A stretch of DNA of 64,000 nucleotides from Neisseria elongata subsp. elongata (GCF_900113545.1 NZ_FOPS01000003.1:1-64000); one strand, 5' to 3'. Positions 45,336-57,766 are shown, counted from the stretch's first letter. A program made the numbers and translations. The notes: generated by a model from the sequence alone, not told the origin.

Positions 45336-48152
45336 ATGAGTGATCTTTTCCAGAACCACGCGGCCAAGTCCGGCCCGGTTGAATGCCTCGGGCAAACGTT
45401 CCCGAGTGACGAGGCTCGCCGCGAGCACTATCTGAATCTGCTTGCTGAGAAGCTTAAAGATCCGACATTTCGAAAAACAGAAGGGTTTCCTGTTGGGTCA
45501 GACGAGAAAATTCTTTCGCTCTCGAATCCTCCTTACTACACAGCATGTCCGAACCCATTTATATCGAGCTTCGTTCAGCATCTAGGCAAACCCTACGTGC
45601 CAAATGGCAGCTTTGTACACGAACCGTTTGCTGCAGATGTCAGCGAAGGGAAGATGGACCCAATCTATAAAGCGCATAGTTACCACACAAAAGTTCCTCA
45701 TAAAGCCATCATGCGCTACATCCTACACTACACGCAGCCTGGCGATATTGTTTATGACCCATTTTGCGGGACTGGCATGACCGGGGTCGCTGCGCAGATG
45801 TGTGGCGATAAGAAGGTAATCGAGTCTCTTGGGTACATGGTGGATAAAGACGGTGTTGTGTATTCAAAAGATCGAGAAGATGCAGGCGGGAAATGGGTGC
45901 CGTTCTCAAGGCTTGGCGCTCGCCATGCGATATTGAATGATTTATCGCCGGTTGCTTCTTTTATTGCAGCTAACTACAACTCTCCCGTCGATGTGCACTC
46001 CTTCAAAGACGAGGCGCTGTCTATCCTGCGCGAGGTCGAATGCGAGTTTGGCTGGATGTATCAAACACTCCATCAGCCAACCGAAGAGGAGGTTGTTAAT
46101 GCGATTAACTCAATCCGGTCAGAGCGGAAGCTGTTAGCCAAACTTTCAAATAAAGTGGGGCGCATCAACTACACCGTATGGTCCGATGTTTTTACTTGCC
46201 CAGATTGTGCTGGCGAAGTTGTCTTCTGGGAGGCTGCCGTAGACAAGAGTAGCGGAAAGGTAAGTGATGCATTTGATTGCCCTCACTGCGGATCAGAACT
46301 AACAAAACGGAAGATGGATAAGCTGCTAGTACTGATCCATGATGATGCGCTCGGGAAGAATATTAAGCAGGTAAAACAGATTCCGGTTCTTATCAACTAC
46401 TCGGTTGGTAAAAGTCGATTCGAAAAGAAACCTGATGCTTTTGACCTCGAACTGATTGCGCAGATAGACGCAATGACAATTCCATATTGGTTTCCCAAAG
46501 ATCGCATGATCGAAGGGCGAGAGACGCGGAGAAATGATCCAATTGGACTGACCCATGTGCACCACTTCTATTCGAGACGAAATCTTGCCTACCTGGCTGC
46601 ACTCAAAGCTAGATGCAAGTCGCCGCAGACAACGCTTTGGTTTAACGCGCAGTTAATCAACGTAAGCAAGCTAAATCGCTACAGGCCGGAAGTGTCTTTT
46701 CCGTATAACCCGCTCAGTGGAACGTTCTATATCGGCTCGCAGATTTCGGAGGCGGATGTCTACGTGGCATACGAGAACAAGCTTAATAGGCTTGTTGAGG
46801 CTTTCTCGCAAATTAAGCACTTCAATATCGTTGGAACAAGCTCAGCAACCAATGAGGCCCCTGTGCTTGCTGACTATATTTTCACGGACCCTCCTTTTGG
46901 CGCAAATATTGACTATTCAGAGCTGAGCTTTTTATGGGAGGCATGGCTCGGAATTAGAACGGATAACAGCCATGAGGCCATAGCCAGTAAAGCGCAAAAA
47001 AAGGGCCTTGATGATTACCGGCGACTGATGGCGGATTCTTTTAAGCGGGCCTACGAGGCATTAAAGCCAGGTCGGTGGATGACCGTGGAGTTTTCAAACA
47101 CTCAGGCTTCGGTATGGAACGCGATACAGACGGCACTTCAAGAAGCTGGCTTTGTCGTGGCCAATGTTTCGGCGCTTGACAAGCAGCAGGGAAGTTTCAA
47201 GGCCGTTACAACGACTACTGCCGTTAAGCAAGATTTGGTGATTTCTGCATATAAGCCAAATGGCGGATTGGAAGATCGGACGACTCGTGGCGGTGGCACC
47301 GAAGAATCAGTTTGGGATTTCGTGCGAACCCACTTGGGCTACTTGCCAGTCGTCAAACACGCAAATGGAATGCTCGAATTTGTTGGGGAACGTGATCCAC
47401 GAATTTTGTTCGACAGAATGATTGCCTGGTTTGTCCGACACAATATGCCGGTTCCCATGTCATCACAAGAATTCCAGTCTGGCTTAGGCGCTCACTTCGA
47501 AATTAGGGATGGAATGGTCTTCCTTTCGAGTCAGGCGATGGAATACGACAAAAAGCGTCTCCAGTTTGCAAATGCACCGCAGATGGAGCTTTTTATTGCT
47601 GACGAGCGTAGTGCGATTGATTGGTTAAGTGACTATCTGAAAGTGAGGCCCTCAACGTACCAAGATCTTCATGGTAATTTTATTAGTCAGCTGGGTGCTG
47701 GGTGGAAAAAACACGAAGAAAAACCGGAGCTGCTATCACTTCTTGAGGAGAACTTCCTCAAGTACACAGGTAATGGAGAGGTTCCCAGTCAAATTCACAG
47801 CTATCTATCTTCAAATTTCAAGGACCTTCGTGGGCTTGCAAAGTCTGATTCGAGGCTTGTTGAGAGAGCCTTGGATAGATGGTTTGTGCCTGACCCAACA
47901 AAAGCTCTAGATTTGGAGAAGAAACGAGAGAAGGTGCTGCTCAAAGATTTTGCGCAGTATCAAGATTTTGCAGGACGTCGCCTAAAAGAATTCAGGCTCG
48001 AAGTGATGCGCGCGGGATTTAAGGATGCTTGGGCAAGGAAAGACTACGGAACTATCGTCTCGGTTGCCCAAAAACTTCCAGAGGATGCTTTGCAGGAGGA
48101 CGAAAAACTATTGCTTTGGTACGACCAAGCTCTAACTAGGTTAGGGATGTAA
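45336..48152 (+). CDS. pglXI: BREX adenine-specific DNA methyltransferase PglXI
   Basis: 938 residues. SAM-binding motif YDPFCGTGMTGVAAQ near 146, catalytic DPPFGANIDYSELSFLWEAW near 530 (DPPF in place of DPPY), and a zinc-ribbon insertion CPDCAGEVVFWEAA...CPHCGSEL near 289-325. This is the DUF1156-type methyltransferase of type 3 BREX, which marks host DNA and sets the recognition sequence. The first 30 or so codons are GC-rich like brxC; from about 45440 the gene turns conspicuously AT-rich, a change that continues through the next gene. Confidence 0.9.
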   Translation: MSDLFQNHAAKSGPVECLGQTFPSDEARREHYLNLLAEKLKDPTFRKTEGFPVGSDEKILSLSNPPYYTACPNPFISSFVQHLGKPYVPNGSFVHEPFAADVSEGKMDPIYKAHSYHTKVPHKAIMRYILHYTQPGDIVYDPFCGTGMTGVAAQMCGDKKVIESLGYMVDKDGVVYSKDREDAGGKWVPFSRLGARHAILNDLSPVASFIAANYNSPVDVHSFKDEALSILREVECEFGWMYQTLHQPTEEEVVNAINSIRSERKLLAKLSNKVGRINYTVWSDVFTCPDCAGEVVFWEAAVDKSSGKVSDAFDCPHCGSELTKRKMDKLLVLIHDDALGKNIKQVKQIPVLINYSVGKSRFEKKPDAFDLELIAQIDAMTIPYWFPKDRMIEGRETRRNDPIGLTHVHHFYSRRNLAYLAALKARCKSPQTTLWFNAQLINVSKLNRYRPEVSFPYNPLSGTFYIGSQISEADVYVAYENKLNRLVEAFSQIKHFNIVGTSSATNEAPVLADYIFTDPPFGANIDYSELSFLWEAWLGIRTDNSHEAIASKAQKKGLDDYRRLMADSFKRAYEALKPGRWMTVEFSNTQASVWNAIQTALQEAGFVVANVSALDKQQGSFKAVTTTTAVKQDLVISAYKPNGGLEDRTTRGGGTEESVWDFVRTHLGYLPVVKHANGMLEFVGERDPRILFDRMIAWFVRHNMPVPMSSQEFQSGLGAHFEIRDGMVFLSSQAMEYDKKRLQFANAPQMELFIADERSAIDWLSDYLKVRPSTYQDLHGNFISQLGAGWKKHEEKPELLSLLEENFLKYTGNGEVPSQIHSYLSSNFKDLRGLAKSDSRLVERALDRWFVPDPTKALDLEKKREKVLLKDFAQYQDFAGRRLKEFRLEVMRAGFKDAWARKDYGTIVSVAQKLPEDALQEDEKLLLWYDQALTRLGM

Positions 48153-48240
48153 GCTCAAAGAAGATCATTCTAAAACTCGTATTGATCGACCAATCAGGAC
48201 GAGTTCTTCGTTCGACTTTTTATTAATCGCTGTGGCCTTT

Positions 48241-48257
48241 TGAGGCCTATGGCCTCA
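48241..48257 (+). promoter_or_regulatory. Small hairpin just before the ribosome site of the BREX accessory gene
   Basis: TGAGGCC, loop TAT, GGCCTCA: a perfect 7-bp stem that ends 3 nt before the GAGGTG ribosome site of the gene at 48269. It lies in a 116-nt gap, unusually long for this operon. It could tune translation; purely positional inference. Confidence 0.4.
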
Positions 48258-48268
48258 TGAGGTGAAAA

Positions 48269-48988
48269 ATGGCACAAGCTACGCCAAGCTATGGATTTGC
48301 AACAGGAAAACCGGAAAAGCCAATTGTGGATGCTCTTGTTAACAAGTATGGGCATCAGTCAGTCGTATGGCCAATTGCGCTGTCCAACAATACCTCAACG
48401 TTGGCTTATATCTTTGAGAGAAACAGCAATAACCTTATTAACTCGCAAGGTGACACTCGTCCAAAAAGCAATTCAGGAGTGGGTGAAGTTTACCTCGATT
48501 ACACAGCCCAGCCAAGGCTGATAATTCCAAACGATCCGTTCTTTTCCCAATTTGTAGATCCACAGTTTAACAATAGTTATGACTACATATTGTCTCCGAT
48601 CAATGGAGGCTACAGTACCGTAGATCTTGATTATGTTTGGCACAACGGAGAAGTATTTCGTGGCTTCGAACTGACGACGTATTGGATGGATTTCTCGTCC
48701 GAAGCAGAAGCAAAAAGGCTCGTCTCAACGATGAATAGACGGCCATCTTGGAGCGGACCGAACGGTGCTCATGCCCTTCAAAAAGTTGCGGCAGCCGCGC
48801 AAGACTTAAATATTGAATACCACATGGTATTTGCAAACACCGTTGGCAAAGTCGGCAGTGCTCTAAAGACAAATGGAAATGTTCTCTATTTTCCACTAAC
48901 AGCGGCTGCAGTCGATTTGCTTTCGAAGGGGCAGGTTCCTCCGAATGCCATCTTCTGCTCGTTCCAAAGCTTCATGAACCAGATTTAA
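48269..48988 (+). CDS. Unrecognised protein encoded between pglXI and brxHII
   Basis: 239 residues, no signal peptide or membrane segment. The central stretch VDLDYVWHNGEVFRGFELTT (about 118-137) resembles the D...ExK core of PD-(D/E)xK nucleases, but the position of the lysine holds threonine (E134-L-T136), so it is either a degenerate or an unrelated fold. It has the same AT-rich composition as pglXI and unlike the GC-rich genes on both sides, so the two seem to have travelled together. A functional link to PglXI (target recognition, or a nuclease/inhibitor arm) is inferred. I do not recognise the family. Confidence 0.7.
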   Translation: MAQATPSYGFATGKPEKPIVDALVNKYGHQSVVWPIALSNNTSTLAYIFERNSNNLINSQGDTRPKSNSGVGEVYLDYTAQPRLIIPNDPFFSQFVDPQFNNSYDYILSPINGGYSTVDLDYVWHNGEVFRGFELTTYWMDFSSEAEAKRLVSTMNRRPSWSGPNGAHALQKVAAAAQDLNIEYHMVFANTVGKVGSALKTNGNVLYFPLTAAAVDLLSKGQVPPNAIFCSFQSFMNQI

Positions 48989-49037
48989 TGAATGAGTTAT
49001 CCCAATGCAGTCCATTTACTGATCCCGGATTTGAGTC

Positions 49038-51865
<2,828 letters not shown>

Positions 51866-51869
<4 letters not shown>

Positions 51870-53881
51870 GCCAGTGGTCAGAACGCATTCTCAGCCACTT
51901 CACGGCCGATCTCACCCGGCTGTGGGTGGCGTGCGACCCCGACGATGTGCTGCTGGACGAAAAGCTGTTGTCCGAACTGCGCGGTCGCGGCTTCGAGGTC
52001 ATGCTGTACGAAGACCCGTTCGCCTTCCGTGCTGAATACGAGGAACGCTATCGCGCAGCCTGGGATTGCGGTGAACCGGGGCCAGCGCCTTCGCTGGTTC
52101 TGCATCTGCGCAGCGCCGACGCGAATGCGCTGCCTTGGGACATCGTGCACCACGGACGTGTGGTTCGATTAAGCCTTGCGGAGCTCTTCCCCAGACTGGC
52201 ATACAGCGCGGTACAGCAAGTCGAGCCGGAGCATTTTGCCGGGCTGTTTCATGCCCACCAGACCGAATTGCAGTCAGCGCGCGGCGAGAACGAGTCCAAG
52301 GACTTCATTCTCGAACACGTCTACCAACTGACGCCGAGATCCATTCGCAACCCGGTCGACTTCTGGCGCGAGCTGCTGCGCATGCACTTCGCCAACCGCT
52401 CGTTGCCACCTCTGTTTGCTCAACACACGGCAGGCATCATTCAAGGCAAGGGGCTGCTCGTCGACCAACCCGTCGCCACATGGCTGGCATCCAAGAGTGC
52501 GCTGCTGCGCGTCGTGCAGGACGCGTGGTATCGCTACCTGAAAAACCTGGGGCTGGATGGCACCCGAACTGGCGAACCTCCGCCACCGGACTACGTCGCA
52601 AAGATCGAGATTCCGTTCGATCACTCCGATGTGCAGGTGCTGGTCGACTCCATGTTCCTCGACGGCAGCTTGAGTCCGCTCGCGGCGCACAATGTTCTGG
52701 CGGGGATGCCGAGTTGGATCAAGGCCGGCATCGTCCAGGACCCCGCTGCATTGCAGGCTTTGGTGCTCAAAGGCATCGATGGCCTGATCGAGACGACCCC
52801 AACAGCCGCCTCCTCGCACAAGGACTGGAGCGAGTTCGCCAAGCGCTACGGCGAGATCCTGGCTCGCACGCATAGCCTGCCCGGCACGGAAGGCAGCGAA
52901 CACCTACCCGTGATTCGGGAACGGATCAAGACCTTGCAGGCGCAATCGGACGAGCATCTGCAAGCCTGGGTCGCAGCCAAGCATTACGCCGACCTGATCC
53001 TGCAACCAGTGACCAAAGGCCCGGTGATGGTGCACCACGTGCCACGCTTCTTGCGCCATCGGCGGTCCGCAGGGGAAACCAAGGTCGCATTGCTGGTATT
53101 CGACGGGTTGGCCTTCGACCAGTGGGTGCAGATCCGGGAGCGCCTGATTGCCACCACCAAGCGCTTCGCGTTCGATGAGGGAACCGCATTCGCATGGCTG
53201 CCGACCGTGACATCGGTATCGCGCCAGGCGCTGTTTTCTGGATTGAAACCGCGTGAGTTCGACGACTCCATCGACCGGACGGACAAGGAGGAATCCTTGT
53301 GGAAGACGTTCTGGCAGAACGAAGGCGTCAACGCGAATGAGGTGATGTATCGACGTGCGCTACGTCAGACCCATCAGCTAGACGCACTTGAAGTGGATTT
53401 GAATGACCGTCGACCGAAGGTGGTGGGCCTGGTCATCGATGAGGTGGACGATCGGCTCCACAAGGAGCGGTCCAAGAAGGACGTGGCGATGTGGATCGGG
53501 AACTGGTTGACGACTGGTTTCGTCGACCGGCTTTTCTCGCTGCTGCTGGACAAGGGATACCACATCTATCTCACGGCGGACCACGGCAACGTAGAGTCCA
53601 CCGGCGTCGGCAGACCCAACCAAGGTGTGATTGCCGAGACGCGCGGCGAGCGCGTTCGGGTCTACCGGAGTGAGCCACTGCTGGCCGATTCTGCTGCGGC
53701 CTATCCCACCACAGTCAGGTTGGACATCGCTGGACTGCCCGCGAACTTCATGCCCCTATTCGCAGGCGGACGAACCGCCTTTGTGCCGGAGGGTGAGCAG
53801 GTGGTAGTCCACGGCGGGGTGTCGGTCGAAGAGTTGATCGTGCCCTTTGTGAAAGTCAGTTATGTGATTGGTACCGAATGA
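51866..53881 (+). CDS. pglZ: BREX protein PglZ (alkaline phosphatase superfamily)
   Basis: 671 residues, metal-dependent phosphatase fold. Nucleophile/metal region VALLVFDGLAFDQW near 403 and the C-terminal metal site YLTADHGNVESTG near 570 are the visible landmarks. PglZ is the gene common to all BREX types; its substrate is unresolved. It overlaps brxHII and brxA by 4 nt each, so the three are translationally coupled. Confidence 0.93.
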
Positions 53882-54600
53882 ATTCATCAGCCCCAAAAAT
53901 AGGCTTTGATCGGTTCATTCAGCTTGATTGGGCGGCTGCGGCACTGAATGTTCGTGCGGGCGTGGCTGGGCTAAATGATCTGAATGCACTGCTCGATGCA
54001 GCCGAGCTTGGCTTGGAAGCCAAGAAGAAAACACGCACCGTGCTGAATCGGCTGTGGCTGGAGCCACGCGCCGAATTGGTCGAGTACGCCGATCGCGGCG
54101 TGGCCATCCACCAGACGCAGCCGGACACTCCCATCTCAGCACTGTGCTGGGGCATGTCCGTGGCGACGTACCCGTTCTTTGGGAAGGTAGCCGAGCTGGT
54201 GGGCCGCCTGTCCGCGATTCAGGGCGACTGCGCGTCCGCCGAGGTCCATCGGCGCATGAGTGAAACCTATGGGGAGCGCGAAGGCACCCGGCGTATGACC
54301 AACATGGTCATCCAAAGCCAGGCGAGTTGGGGCGCCGTGGAGCGGGTCGAAAAAGGCAAGCGGGTCATTCGCTTGCCACAGACGAGCATCGACAACGATG
54401 CGCTCACTGCTTGGCTGATCGAAGCTGCTGTGCGCTACGCAGGTAAGCCCGTTTCAGTACCCAGTCTGCAGTCGCTGCCCGTGCTGTTCCCGTTCAACTT
54501 GACGCGGCCCCTGGCCTACGTGGCGTCGAACAGCCCGAGCCTCGACCTCCGGTCGGAAGGCCCGAGTAACCAGTTCGTCGCTTTGCGCAGCACGATATGA
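53878..54600 (+). CDS. brxA: BREX protein BrxA
   Basis: 240 residues, small helical protein of the DUF1819/BrxA type expected at the end of a type 3 BREX operon. Visible landmarks are the tryptophan/arginine-rich N-terminal half (VLNRLWLEPRAEL, LCWGMSVATYPFFGKVAELVGRL) and the segment EGTRRMTNMVIQSQASWGAVE, a candidate winged-helix DNA-binding region. GC-rich, coupled to pglZ. Identification rests on size, place and these features together. Confidence 0.8.
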   Translation: MNSSAPKIGFDRFIQLDWAAAALNVRAGVAGLNDLNALLDAAELGLEAKKKTRTVLNRLWLEPRAELVEYADRGVAIHQTQPDTPISALCWGMSVATYPFFGKVAELVGRLSAIQGDCASAEVHRRMSETYGEREGTRRMTNMVIQSQASWGAVERVEKGKRVIRLPQTSIDNDALTAWLIEAAVRYAGKPVSVPSLQSLPVLFPFNLTRPLAYVASNSPSLDLRSEGPSNQFVALRSTI

Positions 54601-54616
54601 AAACGGAACTTGGTCA

Positions 54617-55021
54617 ATGACGGAATCGAAGCAACCGCATGGCGACGAGCCGAAGAAAAAATCGCTGAAGCTACTGCTGAAGTCGAAGCCCGTTGCCGAG
54701 GTTGAGACATCGATTGGCCGCATCTATCTGTACCCGCTTCGGGTACGAGATATGACTGACTTCGAAAAGCTGGAGCCTGCGGAGGCCATCGATCAGATCA
54801 GAAACTTCCTCACCAGCATAGGCAGCCTGGCGTTGGAATCTGATGAGACACCGGAACGTATTCCCCTCGATCCTGAGATAGCGAAGACACTTTCGGACGA
54901 TGAAGTAGAGCTGCTTTCCGAAGCTTATGTGCAATCGTCGGTATGGCAGAAAGTCCGGGAAGGCGACGAGGATCGAAAGCCTGTTGCTCGGGAAGCCGAT
55001 CAACATCGTTGCAGGCAATGA
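54617..55021 (+). CDS. Unidentified gene, probably truncated at its 3' end
   Basis: 134 residues as read: acidic and charged, starting MTESKQPHGDEPKKKSLKLL, with SIGRIYLYPLRVRDMTDFEK in the middle. The last 15 or so residues read through a different gene fragment in the wrong frame, so the native C-terminus appears lost at about 54970. It lies 16 nt after brxA in the same direction. No family recognised. Confidence 0.5.
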   Translation: MTESKQPHGDEPKKKSLKLLLKSKPVAEVETSIGRIYLYPLRVRDMTDFEKLEPAEAIDQIRNFLTSIGSLALESDETPERIPLDPEIAKTLSDDEVELLSEAYVQSSVWQKVREGDEDRKPVAREADQHRCRQ

Positions 55022-55241
55022 CTTCTACAAGGCGAAGCAGACTGAGTACGGCAAGAGCGGCAACTACCTGACGCGCAGTCTGGTGGCGCTGACCGAGGTC
55101 GGCCAGAACACATCGATTTCCCGGATCAACGCCAAGCTGGAGGCTTTTCCTGCGTGGAATGCCGCGTCTATCGAGAAGCGCCACGCGCTGCTCATCGCGC
55201 TAGCGCAGGAAGTCTGGAAGACGACACCAACCGACGTCTGA
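54960..55241 (+). pseudogene. C-terminal fragment of a GmrSD-like (DUF262/DUF1524) restriction protein
   Basis: In the frame ending at 55241: GKPINIVAGNDFYKAKQTEY, GKSGNYLTRSLVALTEVGQN, then ISRINAKLEAFPAWNAASIE and RHALLIALAQEVWKT. This matches the end of type IV modification-dependent GmrSD/DUF1524 proteins (pattern of IxxRxxxLxxxAxxVW at the C-terminus). The HNH catalytic part is absent, and the fragment is fused out of frame to the preceding gene. Confidence 0.55.
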
Positions 55242-55259
55242 TGATGGAGGTCTATCAAC

Positions 55260-55478
55260 ATGAGTAATGCATCACCACCTGCGCCGATGTGCGATGACTG
55301 CAAGGCTTTGATTGGTGCGTCGCGAAGCACCAAGCCTCATGCAAATCTCGAGTACAAGGATGGCAGAAAGGTCTCGTCGATGATGGGCGCTGCCGATGAG
55401 GCTTACTACCGCTGCAAAGTGTGCGGCCACGAATGGCTGCACGAGACCGGATCGTGCGGCATTGGATGGGTTGCATAG
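55260..55478 (+). CDS. Small zinc-ribbon protein
   Basis: 72 residues. Two cysteine pairs, CDDC (11-14) and CKVCGHEW (52-59), separated by about 37 residues, form a likely single zinc ribbon. No known family. It starts 18 nt after the GmrSD fragment. Possibly a remnant of a larger defence island; could be functional on its own. Confidence 0.5.
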   Translation: MSNASPPAPMCDDCKALIGASRSTKPHANLEYKDGRKVSSMMGAADEAYYRCKVCGHEWLHETGSCGIGWVA

Positions 55479-55521
55479 CTGTGGCGACTCGCATGGCGAG
55501 ATCAACCCACAATGACGCGCC

Positions 55522-56302
55522 GTGAAGATTATGGACAGAATCGATATCGACACTTGGGCACACATCAGCGCTGAAGGTTGGAGCTCTCTCGTTCTGGGCA
55601 ACGGCGCCAGCATCGCCATCCACAAGGAGTTTGCAAACCCCACACTCCATGGCATTGCTGATGCAAAAGGATTGCTTGTCCCCACTGCTCCAATATTCGC
55701 CAAGCTCTGGACAACTGATTTCGAGCACGTCAACGTGGCATTGTGGACGCCGTCCTGCCTACTCGGAAATATGCACAGCGCTGATCGAAGCGGTGCACAG
55801 TGTGCATCCGGTGCATGCCGATGTTGCCACCGACCTACAGCAGACCAGTGCGTTTGCGAGCGTATTTCCAACTGGCGTCAGCCTGAACTACGACCTCACC
55901 TTGTACTGGGCTATGCTGCTGCTCAATGCGGCGCATGGGAGTTGGTTCAATGACGCGTTCCACGACGGGGGGCAAACGGATTTGGAATATCTACGGAGAC
56001 CCTATGGACAGGCTGCAGGCGCAACATTGGTTTTCTACCCTCACGGCAGTCTTGCGGTTGCGCGTGACTACCTTGGTGATGAGACAAAGCTCGCTGTTGA
56101 CGCGGGAGCCGCAGGCGACCTGCTAGACACGATCACGCTCAGGTGGTCATCCGGGAACTACGTGCCCGTGTTTGTTAGCGAGGGAACCAGCAAGCAGAAA
56201 ATTGCCGCAATTCGTCGGAGCCACTACCTGACGAACGTGTACGAAGAGGTTTTGCCCAGCCTCGGAGAGAGTTTGGTCATGTATGGCTGGAGCTTTGACG
56301 AA
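55522..56302 (+). pseudogene. SIR2-like (DUF4917) defence protein, frameshifted and truncated
   Basis: The first frame reads DTWAHISAEGWSSLVLGNGA and on to TLHGIADAKGLLVPTAPIFAK. At about 55750 the coherent frame moves to ICTALIEAVHSVHPVHADVA, VSLNYDLTLYWAMLLLN, VFYPHGSLAVARD, and GTSKQKIAAIRRSHYLTNVY up to LVMYGWSFDEG. GNGAS (NAD-loop) plus NYDL and a central histidine are the SIR2-like arrangement of DUF4917 proteins, NADases in several phage-defence systems. The 3' end is cut off by the IS at 56303, so two lesions make it inactive. Confidence 0.7.
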
Positions 56303-57015
56303 GGGGCTGACGTAGATTAGCAGTTATGCTAGGCTACAAAAATACAGATAACCAATTGTAAATTAAGCAAGAGAACTCAAAAGAAACTGCTTGAATTTTT
56401 TGTACTCCAAGTTACCGCCCGTTCCGCTGCCGATATTTTGGACATTCAGCCCAACTCCGCCATTCTGTTCTACCGCAAAATCCGTATGGTCATCAGCTAT
56501 CATTTGGCCTTGGCTACCGATGAGGTTTTTGAGGGCTCTGTCGAGTTGGACGAAAGCTATTTCGTCGGACGGCGTAAAGGCAGACGTGGTCGCGGTGCGG
56601 CAGGAAAAGTGGTTGTCTTTGGCACTCTGAAACGCAACGGACGGGTCTATACCGTTGTCGTAGATAATGCCAAGTCTGAAACGTTACTCCCTGTCATCAA
56701 AAAGAAAATCATGCCGGACAGTATTGTTTATACCGATAGTCTGAGCAGCTACGACAAGTTGGACGTGAGCGGTTTTACCCATCACCGCATCAACCATTCC
56801 AAGGAATTTACAGACCGTCAAAACTACATTAACGGCATTGAGAATTTTTGGAATCAGGCAAAACGCGTCTTGCGAAAATACAACGGAATCGATCGCAAAT
56901 CTTTTCCGCTGTTCTTGAAAGAATGCGAATTTCGATTTAACTTCGGCACACCATCTCAGCAGCTAAAAATCCTGCGGGAGTGGTGTGGAATTTAAGGCTA
57001 ATCTAGTACAGCCCC
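56303..57015 (+). mobile_element. IS1016-like element (IS1595 family), structurally complete
   Basis: 713 bp between imperfect terminal repeats GGGGCTGACGTAGATTAG and (complement) GGGGCTGTACTAGATTAG. Contains one transposase frame. The 8 bp on each side (TTGACGAA and ATTAAATT) do not match, so the flanks have rearranged since insertion. A 56-bp left-end copy in inverted orientation lies at 58687-58742. Confidence 0.85.
56342..56995 (+). pseudogene. IS1016-like transposase with its start codon changed to ATA
   Basis: 217 codons in frame: the HTH region KKLLEFFVLQVTARSAADIL, and DDE-type positions in VELDESYFVGRRKGRRG, VYTDSLSSYD and HINGIENFWNQ-type sequence (here YINGIENFWNQAKR). The reading frame begins ATA CAG ATA ACC. 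The inverted left-end remnant at 58687-58742 has ATG CAG ATA ACC at the same place, so a G-to-A change removed the start. Otherwise intact. Confidence 0.8.
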
Positions 57016-57120
57016 ATTAAATTTCCCTGCTTATCTAGGATAACACCAAATATTTTTCCAATTAACCGACACGCCGCCGTCTCTGCGTTTTGTTTCCATC
57101 ACTCAATTGCAACCGTTCCC

Positions 57121-57720
57121 ATGATCCGCCTTGCCCTGTTCGCCGACATCCACGGCAAATTCCTGCTCCCATTCAAGCTGGCGCACCACTACCAGCAAAC
57201 CACCGGCAAATCCATAGACTTAATTGTCCAATGCGGCGATATGGGCGCATTCCCGGATAAGAGCCGTATGGACAAGGCCACGCTGCGTCATGCGGCAAGG
57301 GACCGCGATGAATTGGGCTTTATGGATGACTTTGTACACGCCAAGCCGCCGATCGCCCAATTCCTCGAGCGGCTCAACCTCAATATGCTCTGCGTGCGCG
57401 GCAATCATGAAGACCATGATTTTTTGGATGAATTGGAGCGGCAAAGCGTGCAGGCTGCTTTTCCGATTGATGCGTACCGGCGCGTTTGGGTGCTGAAAAC
57501 GGGCGAGCCGTTTGTGTTGCAGAAGGATGGCGAGTCGCTGGAAATTCTCGGCATCGGGCGCATTGGCGATAGGAAACAGCGGCCGCACGGCGAATTTATT
57601 CAGGAATATGAACGGCAAACCCTGCGCCGCTTTGTTAAAGACTGCCTGAAAAACAAACACGACCCCGATGTGTTGATAACGCACGACCAGCCTGCCGACA
57701 GCCAAAGCGGTTATTGCTGA
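57121..57720 (+). CDS. Calcineurin-like metallophosphoesterase, probably C-terminally shortened
   Basis: 199 residues. Dimetal motifs: FADIHG (8-13), QCGDMG (39-44), RGNHED (about 97) and THDQP (about 190). The second C-terminal histidine motif (GHxH) expected after this is missing, and the protein stops at SQSGYC, so the 3' end looks cut. A strong hairpin terminator follows. Next to uptake sequences of a foreign dialect, so it may come from Eikenella or another Neisseriaceae genus. Confidence 0.65.
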   Translation: MIRLALFADIHGKFLLPFKLAHHYQQTTGKSIDLIVQCGDMGAFPDKSRMDKATLRHAARDRDELGFMDDFVHAKPPIAQFLERLNLNMLCVRGNHEDHDFLDELERQSVQAAFPIDAYRRVWVLKTGEPFVLQKDGESLEILGIGRIGDRKQRPHGEFIQEYERQTLRRFVKDCLKNKHDPDVLITHDQPADSQSGYC

Positions 57721-57725
57721 TGCGG

Positions 57726-57756
57726 AAAGGACGGATTGAAAACCCGTCCTTTTGTT
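57726..57756 (+). terminator. Terminator after the phosphoesterase gene
   Basis: AAAGGACGG (57726-57734), 9-nt loop, CCGTCCTTT (57744-57752), then T-rich sequence. Confidence 0.8.
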
Positions 57757-57766
57757 ATACTGGCTA

